A DNA stretch of 64,000 nt from Bacillota bacterium (GTDB lineage: Bacteria > Bacillota > Clostridia > Oscillospirales > Ruminococcaceae). Position numbers and translations under genes: made by a program. The notes under the pieces are model-generated. The model saw only the letters and a program-made list of their open reading frames with translations. It made no database searches and was not told the DNA's origin. The DNA is taken from NCBI GenBank assembly GCA_023439835.1, contig JAEXUW010000013.1, positions 1 through 64,000 on the forward strand, given 5' to 3'. Within the stretch, counting starts at the first letter, position 1. The number at the start of each line of letters is the position of its first letter. Of this stretch, positions 16,178 through 24,959 are shown piece after piece.

Positions 16178-16663
16178 ATGGCAAAAATAGAGAACACAAT
16201 GGAATGTATAGATGCTCTTATTGATAAAATGTTTTCAAGGGGACTTGCGTCAATTTCCGTTAAAGACGGCGACTTCGAAATTAAGCTTCAGAGAAATGTT
16301 GAAAAGTCCGTTGCTCCACAGCTTATCATGCCGCCCTTTCCTGTTCCGCAGTATATGCCGCAGGCACCTATTGCACAGCCTGCTCCAACCGCTGTCGAGC
16401 CTGCCACACCTTCAGTTAACAAGCCGAAGGGCAATGTAGTCAAGGCGCCTATCGTCGGCACATATTATTCGGCACCGTCACCGAACGACCAGCCCTTTGT
16501 CAAGGTCGGACAGTCGGTGAAAAAAGGCGATATTTTATTTATTATAGAATCTATGAAGGTTATGAACGAAATCAAGTCTGAGTTTGACGGCGAAATAATT
16601 ACAGTCAACGTTAAGGACGGCGAAGCGGTTGAATTTGACCAGCCGGTTATGATTATTTCTTGA
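16178..16663 (+). CDS. accB: Biotin carboxyl carrier protein of acetyl-CoA carboxylase
   Basis: 161 aa. An N-terminal helical region, a Pro/Ala-rich linker (about 50-82) and a C-terminal biotinyl domain, with biotin Lys127 in ESMKVMNE; the common form is EAMKxMNE, so Ala is Ser here. The thumb-type segment SPNDQPFVKVGQ is present, as in AccB and not in other biotinyl domains. Carries CO2 from AccC to AccDA. Confidence 0.94.
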   Translation: MAKIENTMECIDALIDKMFSRGLASISVKDGDFEIKLQRNVEKSVAPQLIMPPFPVPQYMPQAPIAQPAPTAVEPATPSVNKPKGNVVKAPIVGTYYSAPSPNDQPFVKVGQSVKKGDILFIIESMKVMNEIKSEFDGEIITVNVKDGEAVEFDQPVMIIS

Positions 16664-16676
16664 GGAGGATTATAAA

Positions 16677-17105
16677 ATGCCTGTACTTAATCAGGAGCAG
16701 ATAAAGGAAATTATTCCGCACCGTGACCCGTTCTTACTTATTGACGAAATAACGGAAATGGAGCCGGGCGTGCGTGTTGTTGCCACAAAGCATATCAAGA
16801 CCGACGAGTATTGGTTCAAGGGGCATTTCCCCGACTATCCTGTTACTCCGGGCGTTTTGATGATAGAAATGCTTGCACAGGCGGGTGCGGTTTGTGTTCT
16901 TTGCCTTGAGGGGAACAAGGGCAAAATCGGGCTTCTTGCGGGGGTAAACAACGTTAAAATCCGCCGTCAGGTGCTCCCCGGTGAAACGCTGACGCTTGAG
17001 GTTGAAATAATAAGAAGCAGAGGCTCAATCGGAATCGGCAAGGGCGTCGCTTCAGTCAATGGTGAAAAGGCGGTTTCAGCTGAAATTACATTTGCGATAA
17101 GATAG
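16677..17105 (+). CDS. fabZ: 3-hydroxyacyl-ACP dehydratase
   Basis: 142 aa hot-dog-fold dehydratase. IIPHRDPFLLIDEI at the N-terminus and FKGHFPDYPVTPGVLMIEMLAQ region (cited in two parts: catalytic His in GHFP near 50, Glu in VLMIE near 64) are the FabZ signatures. No FabA-type isomerase features. GAGGA precedes ATG. Confidence 0.95.
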   Translation: MPVLNQEQIKEIIPHRDPFLLIDEITEMEPGVRVVATKHIKTDEYWFKGHFPDYPVTPGVLMIEMLAQAGAVCVLCLEGNKGKIGLLAGVNNVKIRRQVLPGETLTLEVEIIRSRGSIGIGKGVASVNGEKAVSAEITFAIR

Positions 17106-17156
17106 TAAAGTGGCGTTTATTCGCCGCAAAACCTGTATTTAAGGAGCATTAATTTA

Positions 17157-18500
17157 ATGTTTAAAAAGGTACTTATAGCGAACAGGGGCGAAATTGCCGT
17201 TCGGGTAATCAGAGCCTGTCGTGAGCTTGGGATTCGCACGGTTGCGGTATTCTCAACAGCGGACAGGAGCGCCCTTCACGCACAGATAGCCGATGAGGCT
17301 ATATGCATAGGTCCGGCAAAAAGCACAGACAGCTATCTTAACATAAAGGCTGTCATTTCCGCCTGTGAGGTCACCGGTGCTGACGCTATTCACCCCGGCT
17401 TTGGTTTTCTTTCTGAAAACGCTTCTTTTGCGAAAATGTGCGGAAAATGCGGAATTACATTTATCGGGCCAAAACCAGAATCAATTGAAATGCTTGGCGA
17501 TAAGGCAAGCGCTAAGGAAGCGATGAAGAAGGCTGGAGTGCCGGTTATTCCAGGCTCTGACGGCGCCGTCGATACGATTGAGGAGGCTTATAAAATAGCC
17601 GGTGAAATCGGCTATCCTGTTATGGTAAAAGCATCGGCAGGCGGGGGAGGACGCGGTATAAGGCTCGCTTTGAAAAAAGAAGAGCTTGAGTCCGCTGTTA
17701 GCTCAGCAAAGCAGGAGGCTCTCAACTGCTTTGGAAACGGTGAGATTTACATTGAAAAATTTATAGAAAACCCAAGGCACGTTGAGTTTCAGATTTTGGC
17801 GGACAGCTTTGGAAACACCGTTCATTTAGGTGAGCGTGACTGCTCAATGCAAAGGCGTAATCAGAAGGTTCTTGAGGAGTCGCCGTCCCCTGTTATGACC
17901 GAGGATTTGAGAAAACGCATGGGCGAGTCAGCGGTGAATGCGGCAAAGGTTTGCGGCTATACAAATGCGGGAACAATTGAGTTTTTGGTTGACAAGCACG
18001 GGGATTATTATTTCATGGAAATGAATACGAGAATTCAGGTTGAACACCCTGTAACCGAGGCTGTGACAGGGATTGACCTTGTAAAGCAGCAGCTTTTGAT
18101 TGCCGCCGGTGAAAAACTTTCTTTCTCGCAGGAGGATATACACTTGACAGGTCACTCAATTGAGTGTAGAATAAACGCTGAAAACCCTGACGAAAACTTC
18201 CGTCCTTCACCGGGGAAGATTAGTGCGCTTCATATTCCAGGCGGGCCGGGTGTCAGGATTGACAGTGCGGTATATCAAGGCTATTGTATTCCGCCGTTTT
18301 ATGATTCAATGATAGCGAAGCTCATAGTTTATGGGAAAAATCGTGATGAAGCGATAATGAAAATGCGGTGGGCTTTGTCTGAATTTATCGTTGACGGGGT
18401 AAGCACAAATATTGACTTTCAGCTTAATCTGATTAAGCACAAGGCTTTTGAAAGTGGCGATTATGATATCGGATTTCTTAACCGCACAAAAATAATATAG
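17157..18500 (+). CDS. accC: Biotin carboxylase subunit of acetyl-CoA carboxylase
   Basis: 447 aa, typical. ATP-grasp enzyme that carboxylates biotin on AccB. N-terminal KVLIANRGEIAVR (4-16), glycine-rich ATP loop KASAGGGGRGIR (near 160-171), ERDCSMQRRNQK (near 230-241) and EMNTRIQVEHPVTE (near 286-299) include the metal-binding Glu and the catalytic Arg. A small hairpin (GGCG-tttatt-CGCC) lies in the 51-bp gap behind fabZ. Confidence 0.96.
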   Translation: MFKKVLIANRGEIAVRVIRACRELGIRTVAVFSTADRSALHAQIADEAICIGPAKSTDSYLNIKAVISACEVTGADAIHPGFGFLSENASFAKMCGKCGITFIGPKPESIEMLGDKASAKEAMKKAGVPVIPGSDGAVDTIEEAYKIAGEIGYPVMVKASAGGGGRGIRLALKKEELESAVSSAKQEALNCFGNGEIYIEKFIENPRHVEFQILADSFGNTVHLGERDCSMQRRNQKVLEESPSPVMTEDLRKRMGESAVNAAKVCGYTNAGTIEFLVDKHGDYYFMEMNTRIQVEHPVTEAVTGIDLVKQQLLIAAGEKLSFSQEDIHLTGHSIECRINAENPDENFRPSPGKISALHIPGGPGVRIDSAVYQGYCIPPFYDSMIAKLIVYGKNRDEAIMKMRWALSEFIVDGVSTNIDFQLNLIKHKAFESGDYDIGFLNRTKII

Positions 18501-18542
18501 CTTATATTTTAGAATTTATTTCACCGGAAAGGAGAGGTGTTC

Positions 18543-19430
18543 ATGCTTGAGGATTTGTTTTCTGTCGTCAAAACCCGTTTTAACGGCGGCGCTGACAGTG
18601 ACGACAAGAAAAAAACCGATATACCACAGGACCTTTTTTTTAAATGCCCAAGATGCGGAAATGTCGGGTTTATGGAAGATTTTGAAAACAACAAAAAGGT
18701 ATGCACCGTGTGCAACTACCACTCCCGCCTTACTGCTGATGAAAGAATAAGCATGACAGCCGACAGGGGCAGCTTTTCTGAATTTGATTCGGTTATGGTA
18801 TCAAAAAATCCTATTGACTTCCCGTCATATGAGGATAAACAAATAAAGCTCAGGGAAGAAACAGGACTTAAGGACGCTATTGTAACCGGTGAGGCGCTTA
18901 TCAGAGGGCACAAGACGGTGCTTGCCGTAATGGACTCACGGTATATGATGGCTTCTATGGGAAGTGTAGTGGGTGAAAAGCTCACGAGAGCATTTGAATA
19001 TGCGACGGAGCATAGCCTTCCCGTCGTGGTTTTCGCAGCTTCAGGGGGCGCTAGAATGCAAGAGGGAATAGTTTCTCTAATGCAGATGGCGAAAACCTCG
19101 GGGGCGGTTAAAAGACACAGCGACGCAGGACTTTTATACATTACCGTTATGACAGACCCGACGACGGGCGGCGTAACGGCATCCTTTGCATCACTTGGGG
19201 ATATTATTATTGCCGAGCCAAAGGTGCTTATAGGTTTTGCGGGAAGAAGGGTAATTGAAGGAACAATAAAGCAGAGGCTTCCCGACGATTTTCAGTCGGC
19301 TGAGTTTATGCTTGAAAACGGATTTGTAGATATGATTGTCGAGCGTAGAAAGCTACGGCGGACAATAGCGCACCTGTTCAGACTTCATAATATAGGGGGA
19401 AAGCTAAATGAGCAGGCTGACTGCGTGTGA
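18543..19430 (+). CDS. accD: Acetyl-CoA carboxylase carboxyltransferase subunit beta
   Basis: 295 aa. N-terminal four-Cys zinc ribbon (CPRCG and CTVCN, about 33-55) followed by a crotonase-fold carboxyltransferase domain (ASGGARMQEG near 160, DPTTGGVTASFA near 200). ATG at 18543 is chosen because GGAGAGG lies five bases upstream; a GTG at 18537 overlaps that site. It overlaps accA by 23 bp, consistent with equal translation of the two subunits. Confidence 0.95.
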   Translation: MLEDLFSVVKTRFNGGADSDDKKKTDIPQDLFFKCPRCGNVGFMEDFENNKKVCTVCNYHSRLTADERISMTADRGSFSEFDSVMVSKNPIDFPSYEDKQIKLREETGLKDAIVTGEALIRGHKTVLAVMDSRYMMASMGSVVGEKLTRAFEYATEHSLPVVVFAASGGARMQEGIVSLMQMAKTSGAVKRHSDAGLLYITVMTDPTTGGVTASFASLGDIIIAEPKVLIGFAGRRVIEGTIKQRLPDDFQSAEFMLENGFVDMIVERRKLRRTIAHLFRLHNIGGKLNEQADCV

Positions 19431-20217
19431 ATGCCTTGATATAATTAGACATAAAAGCAGACCGACGGTAAGTGATTATTTGCCACTGATTTTCAGCGAG
19501 TTTTTTGAAATGCACGGTGACAGGCTTTATGGTGACGATAACGCTATTATCGGCGGTGTCGCTTCGCTTTGTGGTGCTCCTGTTACGGTTATTGCACAGG
19601 TTAAGGGAAGAGATCTTGAGGAGAACAAGAGGACGAACTTTTCAATGCCTCATCCCGAAGGGTACAGAAAGGCACTCAGGCTTGCAAAACAGGCTGAGAA
19701 ATTTAAGCGACCTGTTATATGTCTTATCGACACTCCCGGTGCGTTTTGCGGCGTTGAGGCTGAAAAACGAGGACAGGGTGAGGCTATTGCCAGAAATTTA
19801 TATGAATTTATGAGTTTAAAAACCCCCGTGATTTCCGTCATTTTAGGCGAGGGGGGAAGCGGTGGTGCACTTGCTCTTGGCGTTTGCGACGAGCTTGCCA
19901 TGCTAGAGAATGCTCTGTATTCGGTTATTTCCCCAAGAGGCTTCGCAAGTATTCTTTGGAAGGACGCAACAAAAGAGCGTGAGGCGTGTCAAATGCTCAA
20001 GATAACTGCTGAGGATCTTATTGATTTAAAGGTTGCCGAGGCGATTATTGAAGAGCCTGCGGGTGGCGCACATAACGACCCTGAGCTTGCCGCTGAAAAG
20101 ATTTTAGAATATTTAATTGATGCGGTGAAAAGAAAATCTCAAATACCTATTGACGTTTTACTGGAACAAAGGTATACTAAATTTAGAAAAATCGGAGATT
20201 TTGAAGAGGGGATATAA
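19408..20217 (+). CDS. accA: Acetyl-CoA carboxylase carboxyltransferase subunit alpha
   Basis: 269 aa. Partner of AccD; transfers CO2 from biotin to acetyl-CoA. GDDNAIIGGVA, PEGYRKALRLA (near 75-85), IDTPGAFCGVEAE and GEGGSGGALALGV carry the acyl-CoA and biotin binding elements. Shorter N-terminus than the roughly 315-aa proteobacterial AccA, as usual in Firmicutes-like forms. Confidence 0.95.
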   Translation: MSRLTACECLDIIRHKSRPTVSDYLPLIFSEFFEMHGDRLYGDDNAIIGGVASLCGAPVTVIAQVKGRDLEENKRTNFSMPHPEGYRKALRLAKQAEKFKRPVICLIDTPGAFCGVEAEKRGQGEAIARNLYEFMSLKTPVISVILGEGGSGGALALGVCDELAMLENALYSVISPRGFASILWKDATKEREACQMLKITAEDLIDLKVAEAIIEEPAGGAHNDPELAAEKILEYLIDAVKRKSQIPIDVLLEQRYTKFRKIGDFEEGI

Positions 20218-20246
20218 TTACGGTTATATTTTGAGCCACGGCTCTG

Positions 20247-20252
20247 TATAAT
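20247..20252 (+). promoter_or_regulatory. Possible internal promoter before acpP
   Basis: TATAAT at 20247-20252 in the 69-bp gap between accA and acpP; no convincing -35. A small hairpin GAGCC-ac-GGCTC (20233-20244) lies just ahead. Confidence 0.35.
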
Positions 20253-20286
20253 ATATACTATTAAAATTAGATTGGAGGTTGGAATA

Positions 20287-20514
20287 ATGGTATTCGAAAA
20301 AATAAAGGCAATTATCGTTGACCAGCTTGATGTTGATGAAGATAAAGTTAAGATGGAGGCTTCAATCACCGATGATCTCGGCGCTGATTCACTTGACGCT
20401 GTCGATTTGGTTATGTCACTTGAGGAGGAATTCGATATCGAGATTCCTGATGATCAGGTTGAGAACTTCAAGACTGTCGGAGATATTGTGAAATTTATCG
20501 AAGAAAACTCATAA
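20287..20514 (+). CDS. acpP: Acyl carrier protein
   Basis: 75 aa, acidic. The phosphopantetheine Ser35 sits in GADSLDAVD, the family motif, and FDIEIPDD follows. Carries the growing acyl chain for all fab enzymes in this operon. ATG at 20287 with GGAGG eight bases upstream. Last gene of the operon; terminator directly after. Confidence 0.96.
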   Translation: MVFEKIKAIIVDQLDVDEDKVKMEASITDDLGADSLDAVDLVMSLEEEFDIEIPDDQVENFKTVGDIVKFIEENS

Positions 20515-20534
20515 TCGGAAAAATTATATTTAAA

Positions 20535-20572
20535 AAAAGAAAAGCCGTACCCGTTTTGAATGGGTACGGCTT
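20535..20572 (+). terminator. acpP terminator, first copy
   Basis: AAAGCCGTACCC pairs with GGGTACGGCTTT across loop GTTTTGAAT. The same stem and loop recur at 20757-20784. Confidence 0.75.
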
Positions 20573-20606
20573 TAGTCTGTCTAGAAAGTCTTATTTTTAA
20601 GATATA

Positions 20607-20750
20607 TTTTTTCGGGAATTCATTTCCCGAAAAAATACCGTCAGATGTTGTGCGTTAAGCACAACATTCACACCGCCTGTGGCGGCGTGCGTGGGGGTAG
20701 CATAGGGGGAGCCGGCTCCCCCTATGAGGTTGTCGACTTTGGCGACAACC
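20607..20750. repeat. Cluster of five consecutive hairpins
   Basis: Five palindromes in 144 bp: 20607-20635 (TTTTTTCGGGAA/TTCCCGAAAAAA), 20645-20667 (ATGTTGTGC/GCACAACAT), 20673-20685 (CCGCC-tgt-GGCGG), 20701-20726 (a perfect 26-bp palindrome with half CATAGGGGGAGCC) and 20728-20750 (GGTTGTCG/CGACAACC). No gene fits here. It resembles an intergenic repeat element rather than a single terminator. Confidence 0.75.
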
Positions 20751-20756
20751 AGAAGT

Positions 20757-20784
20757 CGTACCCGTTTTGAATGGGTACGGCTTT
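20757..20784 (-). terminator. Second copy of the terminator, on the htpG side
   Basis: GTCGTACCC-gttttgaat-GGGTACGGC, the same loop and core stem as at 20535-20572. It lies just beyond the htpG stop and can end leftward transcription. Confidence 0.6.
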
Positions 20785-20787
20785 ATT

Positions 20788-22671
20788 TTATTCTGTCATA
20801 AGCTCACAAACCATGTTTGTGTATTCAACAGGGTTTTCAATTGAAAGCCCTTCGATTAAAAGCGCTTGGGTATAAAGAATTTTGCTGTAAGCTTTGAGCT
20901 TATCCTTATCGCTTTCAAAAAGAGCTTTGAGCTTTTCAAATATCGGATGTGAGGCATTAATTTCAAGAACCTTGTCTGCCTTGACATCGCCGGCATTCGG
21001 CATTGACTTCAACACCTTTTCCATTTCTATTGAAATTTCGCCGCCGTTTGAAAGACATACAGGATGCGACTTGAGTCTCTTTGAAAGCTTTACGCTGCTT
21101 ACCTTATCGCCCAAAGCGTCCTTCATCAGCGTGAGAATATCCTTACTCTCCTCAAGCTGCTTCTCGGCTTCCTTCTTTTCTTCTTCACTTTCAAGCTCAA
21201 GGTTCTCAGAGGATACCGACATAAACGGCTTGTCCTTATACTGCATAAGCATTTTTATCGCAAATTCGTCAACGTCGTCGGTGAAATAGAGAATTTCAAA
21301 GCCCTTGTCCCTAACCATTTCAGTCTGCGGAAGAAGCTCAATTTTAGCGGAGCTCTCGCCGATTGCATAATAGATGTACTTCTGTTCATCCTTCATGCGA
21401 GAAACATATTCCTCAAGCGTTGTCAGCTTGTCAGAGAAAGAGGATTTGAACATGAGAAGATCCTGTAAGACCTCTTTGTTTGCGCCATAGCCGTTATAAA
21501 CACCGAATTTAATCTGAAGCCCGAAATTCTTGAAGAAGCTTTCATATTTTTCACGCTCTTCCTTTAGCATTTTGAGCAGGCTGTTCTTTATGGACTTTTC
21601 AAGGTTTTTAGAAATTATTTTAAGCTGTCTGTCATGCTGAAGCATTTCTCGTGAAATATTCAGCGATAAATCCTCGCTGTCAACAAGACCCTTGGCAAAG
21701 CTGAAATAATCGGGGAGGAGGTCGCCACATTTCTCCATTATCATTACCCCTGAGGAGTAAAGCTGTAAGCCCTTTTCATATTCCTTTGTGTAATAGTCAT
21801 AGGGAGTTCTTGCGGGAATGAAAATAAGTGCGCTGTAGGTTGCAGTACCCTCGGTTTTGGCGTGAATGTACTTCAGCGGCGGCTCATAGTCATGAAATTT
21901 TTCGGTATAGAATTTGTTATAATCCTCATCAGAAAGTTCAGACTTGTTTTTGCGCCATATGGGAACCATGCTGTTTAATGTCTTGACTTCCTTTATTGTT
22001 TCGTATTCGTCCTCTGTGCCCTCCTTGAGCCTTTCGCTTTCGGCTTCCATCATGATAGGAAAGCGTATATAGTCGGAATATTTTTTCACAAGATTTTTAA
22101 TACGATACTGCTCAAGGAATTCGTCATAGCTTTCATCCTCAGTATTATCCATGATATAAAGTGTGATTTCAGTGCCGGCGGTATCCTTTTGACTTTCCTC
22201 AACGGTATAACCTTCTGCGCCCTGCGACTCCCACAGATAAGCCGTATCGCTTCCGTATGCCTTTGTCAGAACGGTAACCCTTTTTGCCACCATGAAAGCC
22301 GAATAAAAGCCGACGCCGAACTGCCCTATAATATTGATATCCTCTTTAGATTCGTTTTCATTTTTAAAAGCAAGTGAGCCGCTTTTTGCGATAGTGCCGA
22401 GATTGTTCTCAAGCTCATCCTTTGTCATGCCGATGCCGTTGTCTTTGATTTTCAGCATTCGGGCGTCCTTGTCGATTGAAATATCAATTTTGAAATCCTC
22501 TCGGCACATTCCGATGGAGGTGTCGGTGAGGGATTTGAAATACAGCTTGTCAATTGCGTCACTCGCGTTTGAGATAAGCTCTCTTAAAAAAATCTCCTTG
22601 TGTGTATAGATTGAGTGAATCATCATATCAAGCAACCGTTTTGACTCAGCCTTGAATTGTTTTTTTGCCAA
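20788..22671 (-). CDS. htpG: Chaperone protein HtpG (bacterial Hsp90)
   Basis: 627 aa, full length. N-terminal GHKL ATPase: RELISNASDAIDKL (near 30-43), DNGIGMT (near 80-86), GQFGVGFYSAFMV (near 118-130). The middle domain has GVVDSEDLSLNISRE-like sequence (seen as GLVDSEDLSLNISRE) with the conserved Arg. Helps fold client proteins in the cytosol. A perfect CIRCE element sits 26 bp upstream, so HrcA control under heat stress is likely. Confidence 0.97.
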   Translation of the reverse strand: MAKKQFKAESKRLLDMMIHSIYTHKEIFLRELISNASDAIDKLYFKSLTDTSIGMCREDFKIDISIDKDARMLKIKDNGIGMTKDELENNLGTIAKSGSLAFKNENESKEDINIIGQFGVGFYSAFMVAKRVTVLTKAYGSDTAYLWESQGAEGYTVEESQKDTAGTEITLYIMDNTEDESYDEFLEQYRIKNLVKKYSDYIRFPIMMEAESERLKEGTEDEYETIKEVKTLNSMVPIWRKNKSELSDEDYNKFYTEKFHDYEPPLKYIHAKTEGTATYSALIFIPARTPYDYYTKEYEKGLQLYSSGVMIMEKCGDLLPDYFSFAKGLVDSEDLSLNISREMLQHDRQLKIISKNLEKSIKNSLLKMLKEEREKYESFFKNFGLQIKFGVYNGYGANKEVLQDLLMFKSSFSDKLTTLEEYVSRMKDEQKYIYYAIGESSAKIELLPQTEMVRDKGFEILYFTDDVDEFAIKMLMQYKDKPFMSVSSENLELESEEEKKEAEKQLEESKDILTLMKDALGDKVSSVKLSKRLKSHPVCLSNGGEISIEMEKVLKSMPNAGDVKADKVLEINASHPIFEKLKALFESDKDKLKAYSKILYTQALLIEGLSIENPVEYTNMVCELMTE

Positions 22672-22696
22672 TGCTTAACACTCCTCAGTATAAAAT

Positions 22697-22723
22697 TTAG
22701 CACTCACCATTACAGAGTGCTAA
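22697..22723 (-). promoter_or_regulatory. CIRCE operator (HrcA-binding site) of htpG
   Basis: TTAGCACTC (22697-22705), nine-base spacer and GAGTGCTAA (22715-22723): a perfect match to the CIRCE consensus half-sites. It immediately follows the promoter start region on the minus strand. Confidence 0.93.
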
Positions 22724-22727
22724 AGAT

Positions 22728-22756
22728 AGTATAGTATAAATGGAAAATGAAATCAA
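22728..22756 (-). promoter_or_regulatory. htpG promoter
   Basis: Minus-strand -35 TTGATT (22751-22756), 17-bp spacer and -10 TATACT (22728-22733), abutting the CIRCE operator. Confidence 0.7.
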
Positions 22757-22796
22757 GAGGTTAATAAAAAATACACATAAATTTTAGAAATATGAA

Positions 22797-22827
22797 ACAG
22801 ACGGCATTTCACCGTCTGTTCTTTTTA
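22797..22827 (-). terminator. Terminator after the endoglucanase gene
   Basis: ACAGACGG pairs with CCGTCTGT around a 7-base loop. It sits 3' of the endoglucanase stop on the minus strand; the better T run is on the plus strand, so it is probably bifunctional. Confidence 0.55.
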
Positions 22828-22830
22828 AAG

Positions 22831-24738
22831 TTATGAGAGAGATTTTGCCGCTGTTAATGTAATTCCGTTTACTCCAAGCGGTATTGCGTGGTCAAGACCG
22901 ACAAACTTTCCGTTTTGTTGCCACAAGACCTCTTTGACGAATTTGTACTTCTCACTGTCCCACGTGGTGAAGTCGTCAAGCAAAAGCCCGCCCGTGTCGC
23001 CTGAATTTGCATTCAAGCACCAGAAGGTATGATGTAGCTTATAGGTGCTGATAAGCTGACGCATATAGGTCATCCACTTTAGGTTTGGCTCACGCATAAA
23101 GCCACCCCATTCGCCGATTAACAATGGCGCTGTGCCCTTGTCATAGATATAAAGCCAGTTGTCATACCAACAGTCGTCATAAAGACTCTGGTATGTGTAT
23201 CCGCCCTGAAACCACGGCTGTTCATATACTGTCGGGCCGTAATCATGCGGCGAATATACAAGCTTGTTCTGATATTTTCCCAGATTAATGGGGAAGTCCT
23301 TGACGCCTCTTAAATTCCCGCCCCACCAGTTGAAATAATAATCCGAATTGTTTGTTGAGGTGAAGTTATTTGAGCTGATGTTTTTTGGATAAGCCTCAAT
23401 TCCCTCAACCATTATTAAGACGTTGGGATTTTTGGCGAGAACTCTAGCCGCGGCGGTTTCGGCGACCTTTTTCCAGTTGTTCGGAAGATTTGAGTCGTTC
23501 CATATTGCGGCGGCTGAGCCTTCGTTTGGCTTTCCGTGCGGCTCATTTTTAAGGTCAAACGCAATAATCGTATCGTTGCTTTTATAGCGGTTTGCCATCC
23601 ATTCAAGCGCCTTGTAGTACTGCTCGGTTGAGAAATCTGAGGTGTACCAAAGGTTTGTCATGTGCCCCATTGAGTCTGTTTTTGCTGAGTGAATGTCTAT
23701 CATGATTTTTATGCCGTTATATTCGCATAAATTTACAACATAATCGAAAATTTCAAGGCTGTTCAGGCTATTCAAATTCGGGTTGTAGGCGTTGTTGTAG
23801 TTTGCTTTAGGATATGTTCCCGATGCCCACTGATTAATAAGCTCAGCAGAGAAAGGAATTCGTATAAGATTAAAGCCGTGGTCAGCAATGCCTTTTACTG
23901 AGGTTTCAAGATTTGAAGCCCACAGCCCGTCGAAAATGTTTGTTCCTGTGTTATAGCCAAACCAGTTGACACCGGTCAGCCACACAGTTTTCCCCGACTT
24001 ATCGACGATTTTATTGCCCTTGACAAAAAGCCAGTCGTCGCCCTGAACGGCATCGGGGCTTCTTTCAAAAAGCATAGCAGTATCGACAGGCTCGTTGTTG
24101 TTTTGATCATTTTGATTGTTCTGATTATCCTGATTTCCCGCATTATCGTCCTGAGAAAATTCAACTGCTGTTCCGTTGACGGTTACTTTTGACGGAGTAT
24201 ATGTCGAGGGCGTGCCTATTATAAAGCCGAAAGTAGCACTAGAGCCGCCTTGAATTTCAGTGTTGTGAAGAGCACCGGATACCTTCAAGGTAGTATCGGT
24301 GATATCAAACGCACCGTTCCAGCCCTGTTCAAGCTTTGCGTTTGTCGGAACGGAAATGTTGACAACCCAATTTGTTAGAGTTTCTGCGGTGTTGTTATTA
24401 ACCGAAAAATCAAGCTGTGTGAAAATAAGACCACCGTTCTCCCATGGATTAGAAGCTTTGTATGTAACAGTTATCGGCCCTGATGGCTGTGGTTCAGGCC
24501 GTGAGGAGCTGTCATCGCTGTTATCAGAGCTGTCTGAAGAAGATGAGCTGTCTGAAGAAGATGTCACGCTGCCGCTCTCACTCTCACTACTTTCGTCGCT
24601 GTCGTCGGGCTGAGAGGTGCTGACTGAGGCTTGAACGCTGTCAACCTTATCGTTATCCTTGTCATATGATTTACAATTCGTGAAAAAGAAAAATAAAAAC
24701 GCACATGCTAATGTAAACGCCAAATATTTCTTGCCCAT
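22831..24738 (-). CDS. CBM2-GH5 endoglucanase, lipoprotein-like
   Basis: 635 aa. N-terminal hydrophobic signal with a possible lipobox (FTNC, Cys22), a Ser/Asp-rich linker (about 35-85), a family-2 carbohydrate-binding module (about 88-195; Trp residues in NPWENGG, TNWVVN and GWNG), an Asn/Gln/Asp linker (about 198-216), then a GH5 barrel. GH5 catalytic residues: acid/base Glu399 in DLKNEPHG and nucleophile Glu543 in IGEWGG. Hydrolyses beta-1,4-glucan, probably cellulose, at the cell surface. No dockerin is visible, so it is probably not cellulosomal. It stands alone. Confidence 0.85.
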   Translation of the reverse strand: MGKKYLAFTLACAFLFFFFTNCKSYDKDNDKVDSVQASVSTSQPDDSDESSESESGSVTSSSDSSSSSDSSDNSDDSSSRPEPQPSGPITVTYKASNPWENGGLIFTQLDFSVNNNTAETLTNWVVNISVPTNAKLEQGWNGAFDITDTTLKVSGALHNTEIQGGSSATFGFIIGTPSTYTPSKVTVNGTAVEFSQDDNAGNQDNQNNQNDQNNNEPVDTAMLFERSPDAVQGDDWLFVKGNKIVDKSGKTVWLTGVNWFGYNTGTNIFDGLWASNLETSVKGIADHGFNLIRIPFSAELINQWASGTYPKANYNNAYNPNLNSLNSLEIFDYVVNLCEYNGIKIMIDIHSAKTDSMGHMTNLWYTSDFSTEQYYKALEWMANRYKSNDTIIAFDLKNEPHGKPNEGSAAAIWNDSNLPNNWKKVAETAAARVLAKNPNVLIMVEGIEAYPKNISSNNFTSTNNSDYYFNWWGGNLRGVKDFPINLGKYQNKLVYSPHDYGPTVYEQPWFQGGYTYQSLYDDCWYDNWLYIYDKGTAPLLIGEWGGFMREPNLKWMTYMRQLISTYKLHHTFWCLNANSGDTGGLLLDDFTTWDSEKYKFVKEVLWQQNGKFVGLDHAIPLGVNGITLTAAKSLS

Positions 24739-24924
24739 ATTAACTTCCCCCTTGGTTTAATAATAATGCTTTGCATCAGATTCTCAAATGAATTTATCAA
24801 ACGCCTTAATTGGCTGAAGTACAAGAGAAAATCCACATAAAAGCCTATATTTATATTAGCACAAAAGATAAAATATTACAATATTATTGACGATGTTTAT
24901 AAATTATATTTCCTGACAAGGGTA

Positions 24925-24953
24925 TTGACATATAAGGCGAAAGGTGTTAATAT
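24925..24953 (+). promoter_or_regulatory. Strong orphan promoter
   Basis: TTGACA (24925-24930), 17-bp spacer, TAATAT (24948-24953) preceded by an extended-10 TGT. No gene with a ribosome-binding site follows within 300 bp. Confidence 0.7.
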
Positions 24954-24959
24954 ATTTGT

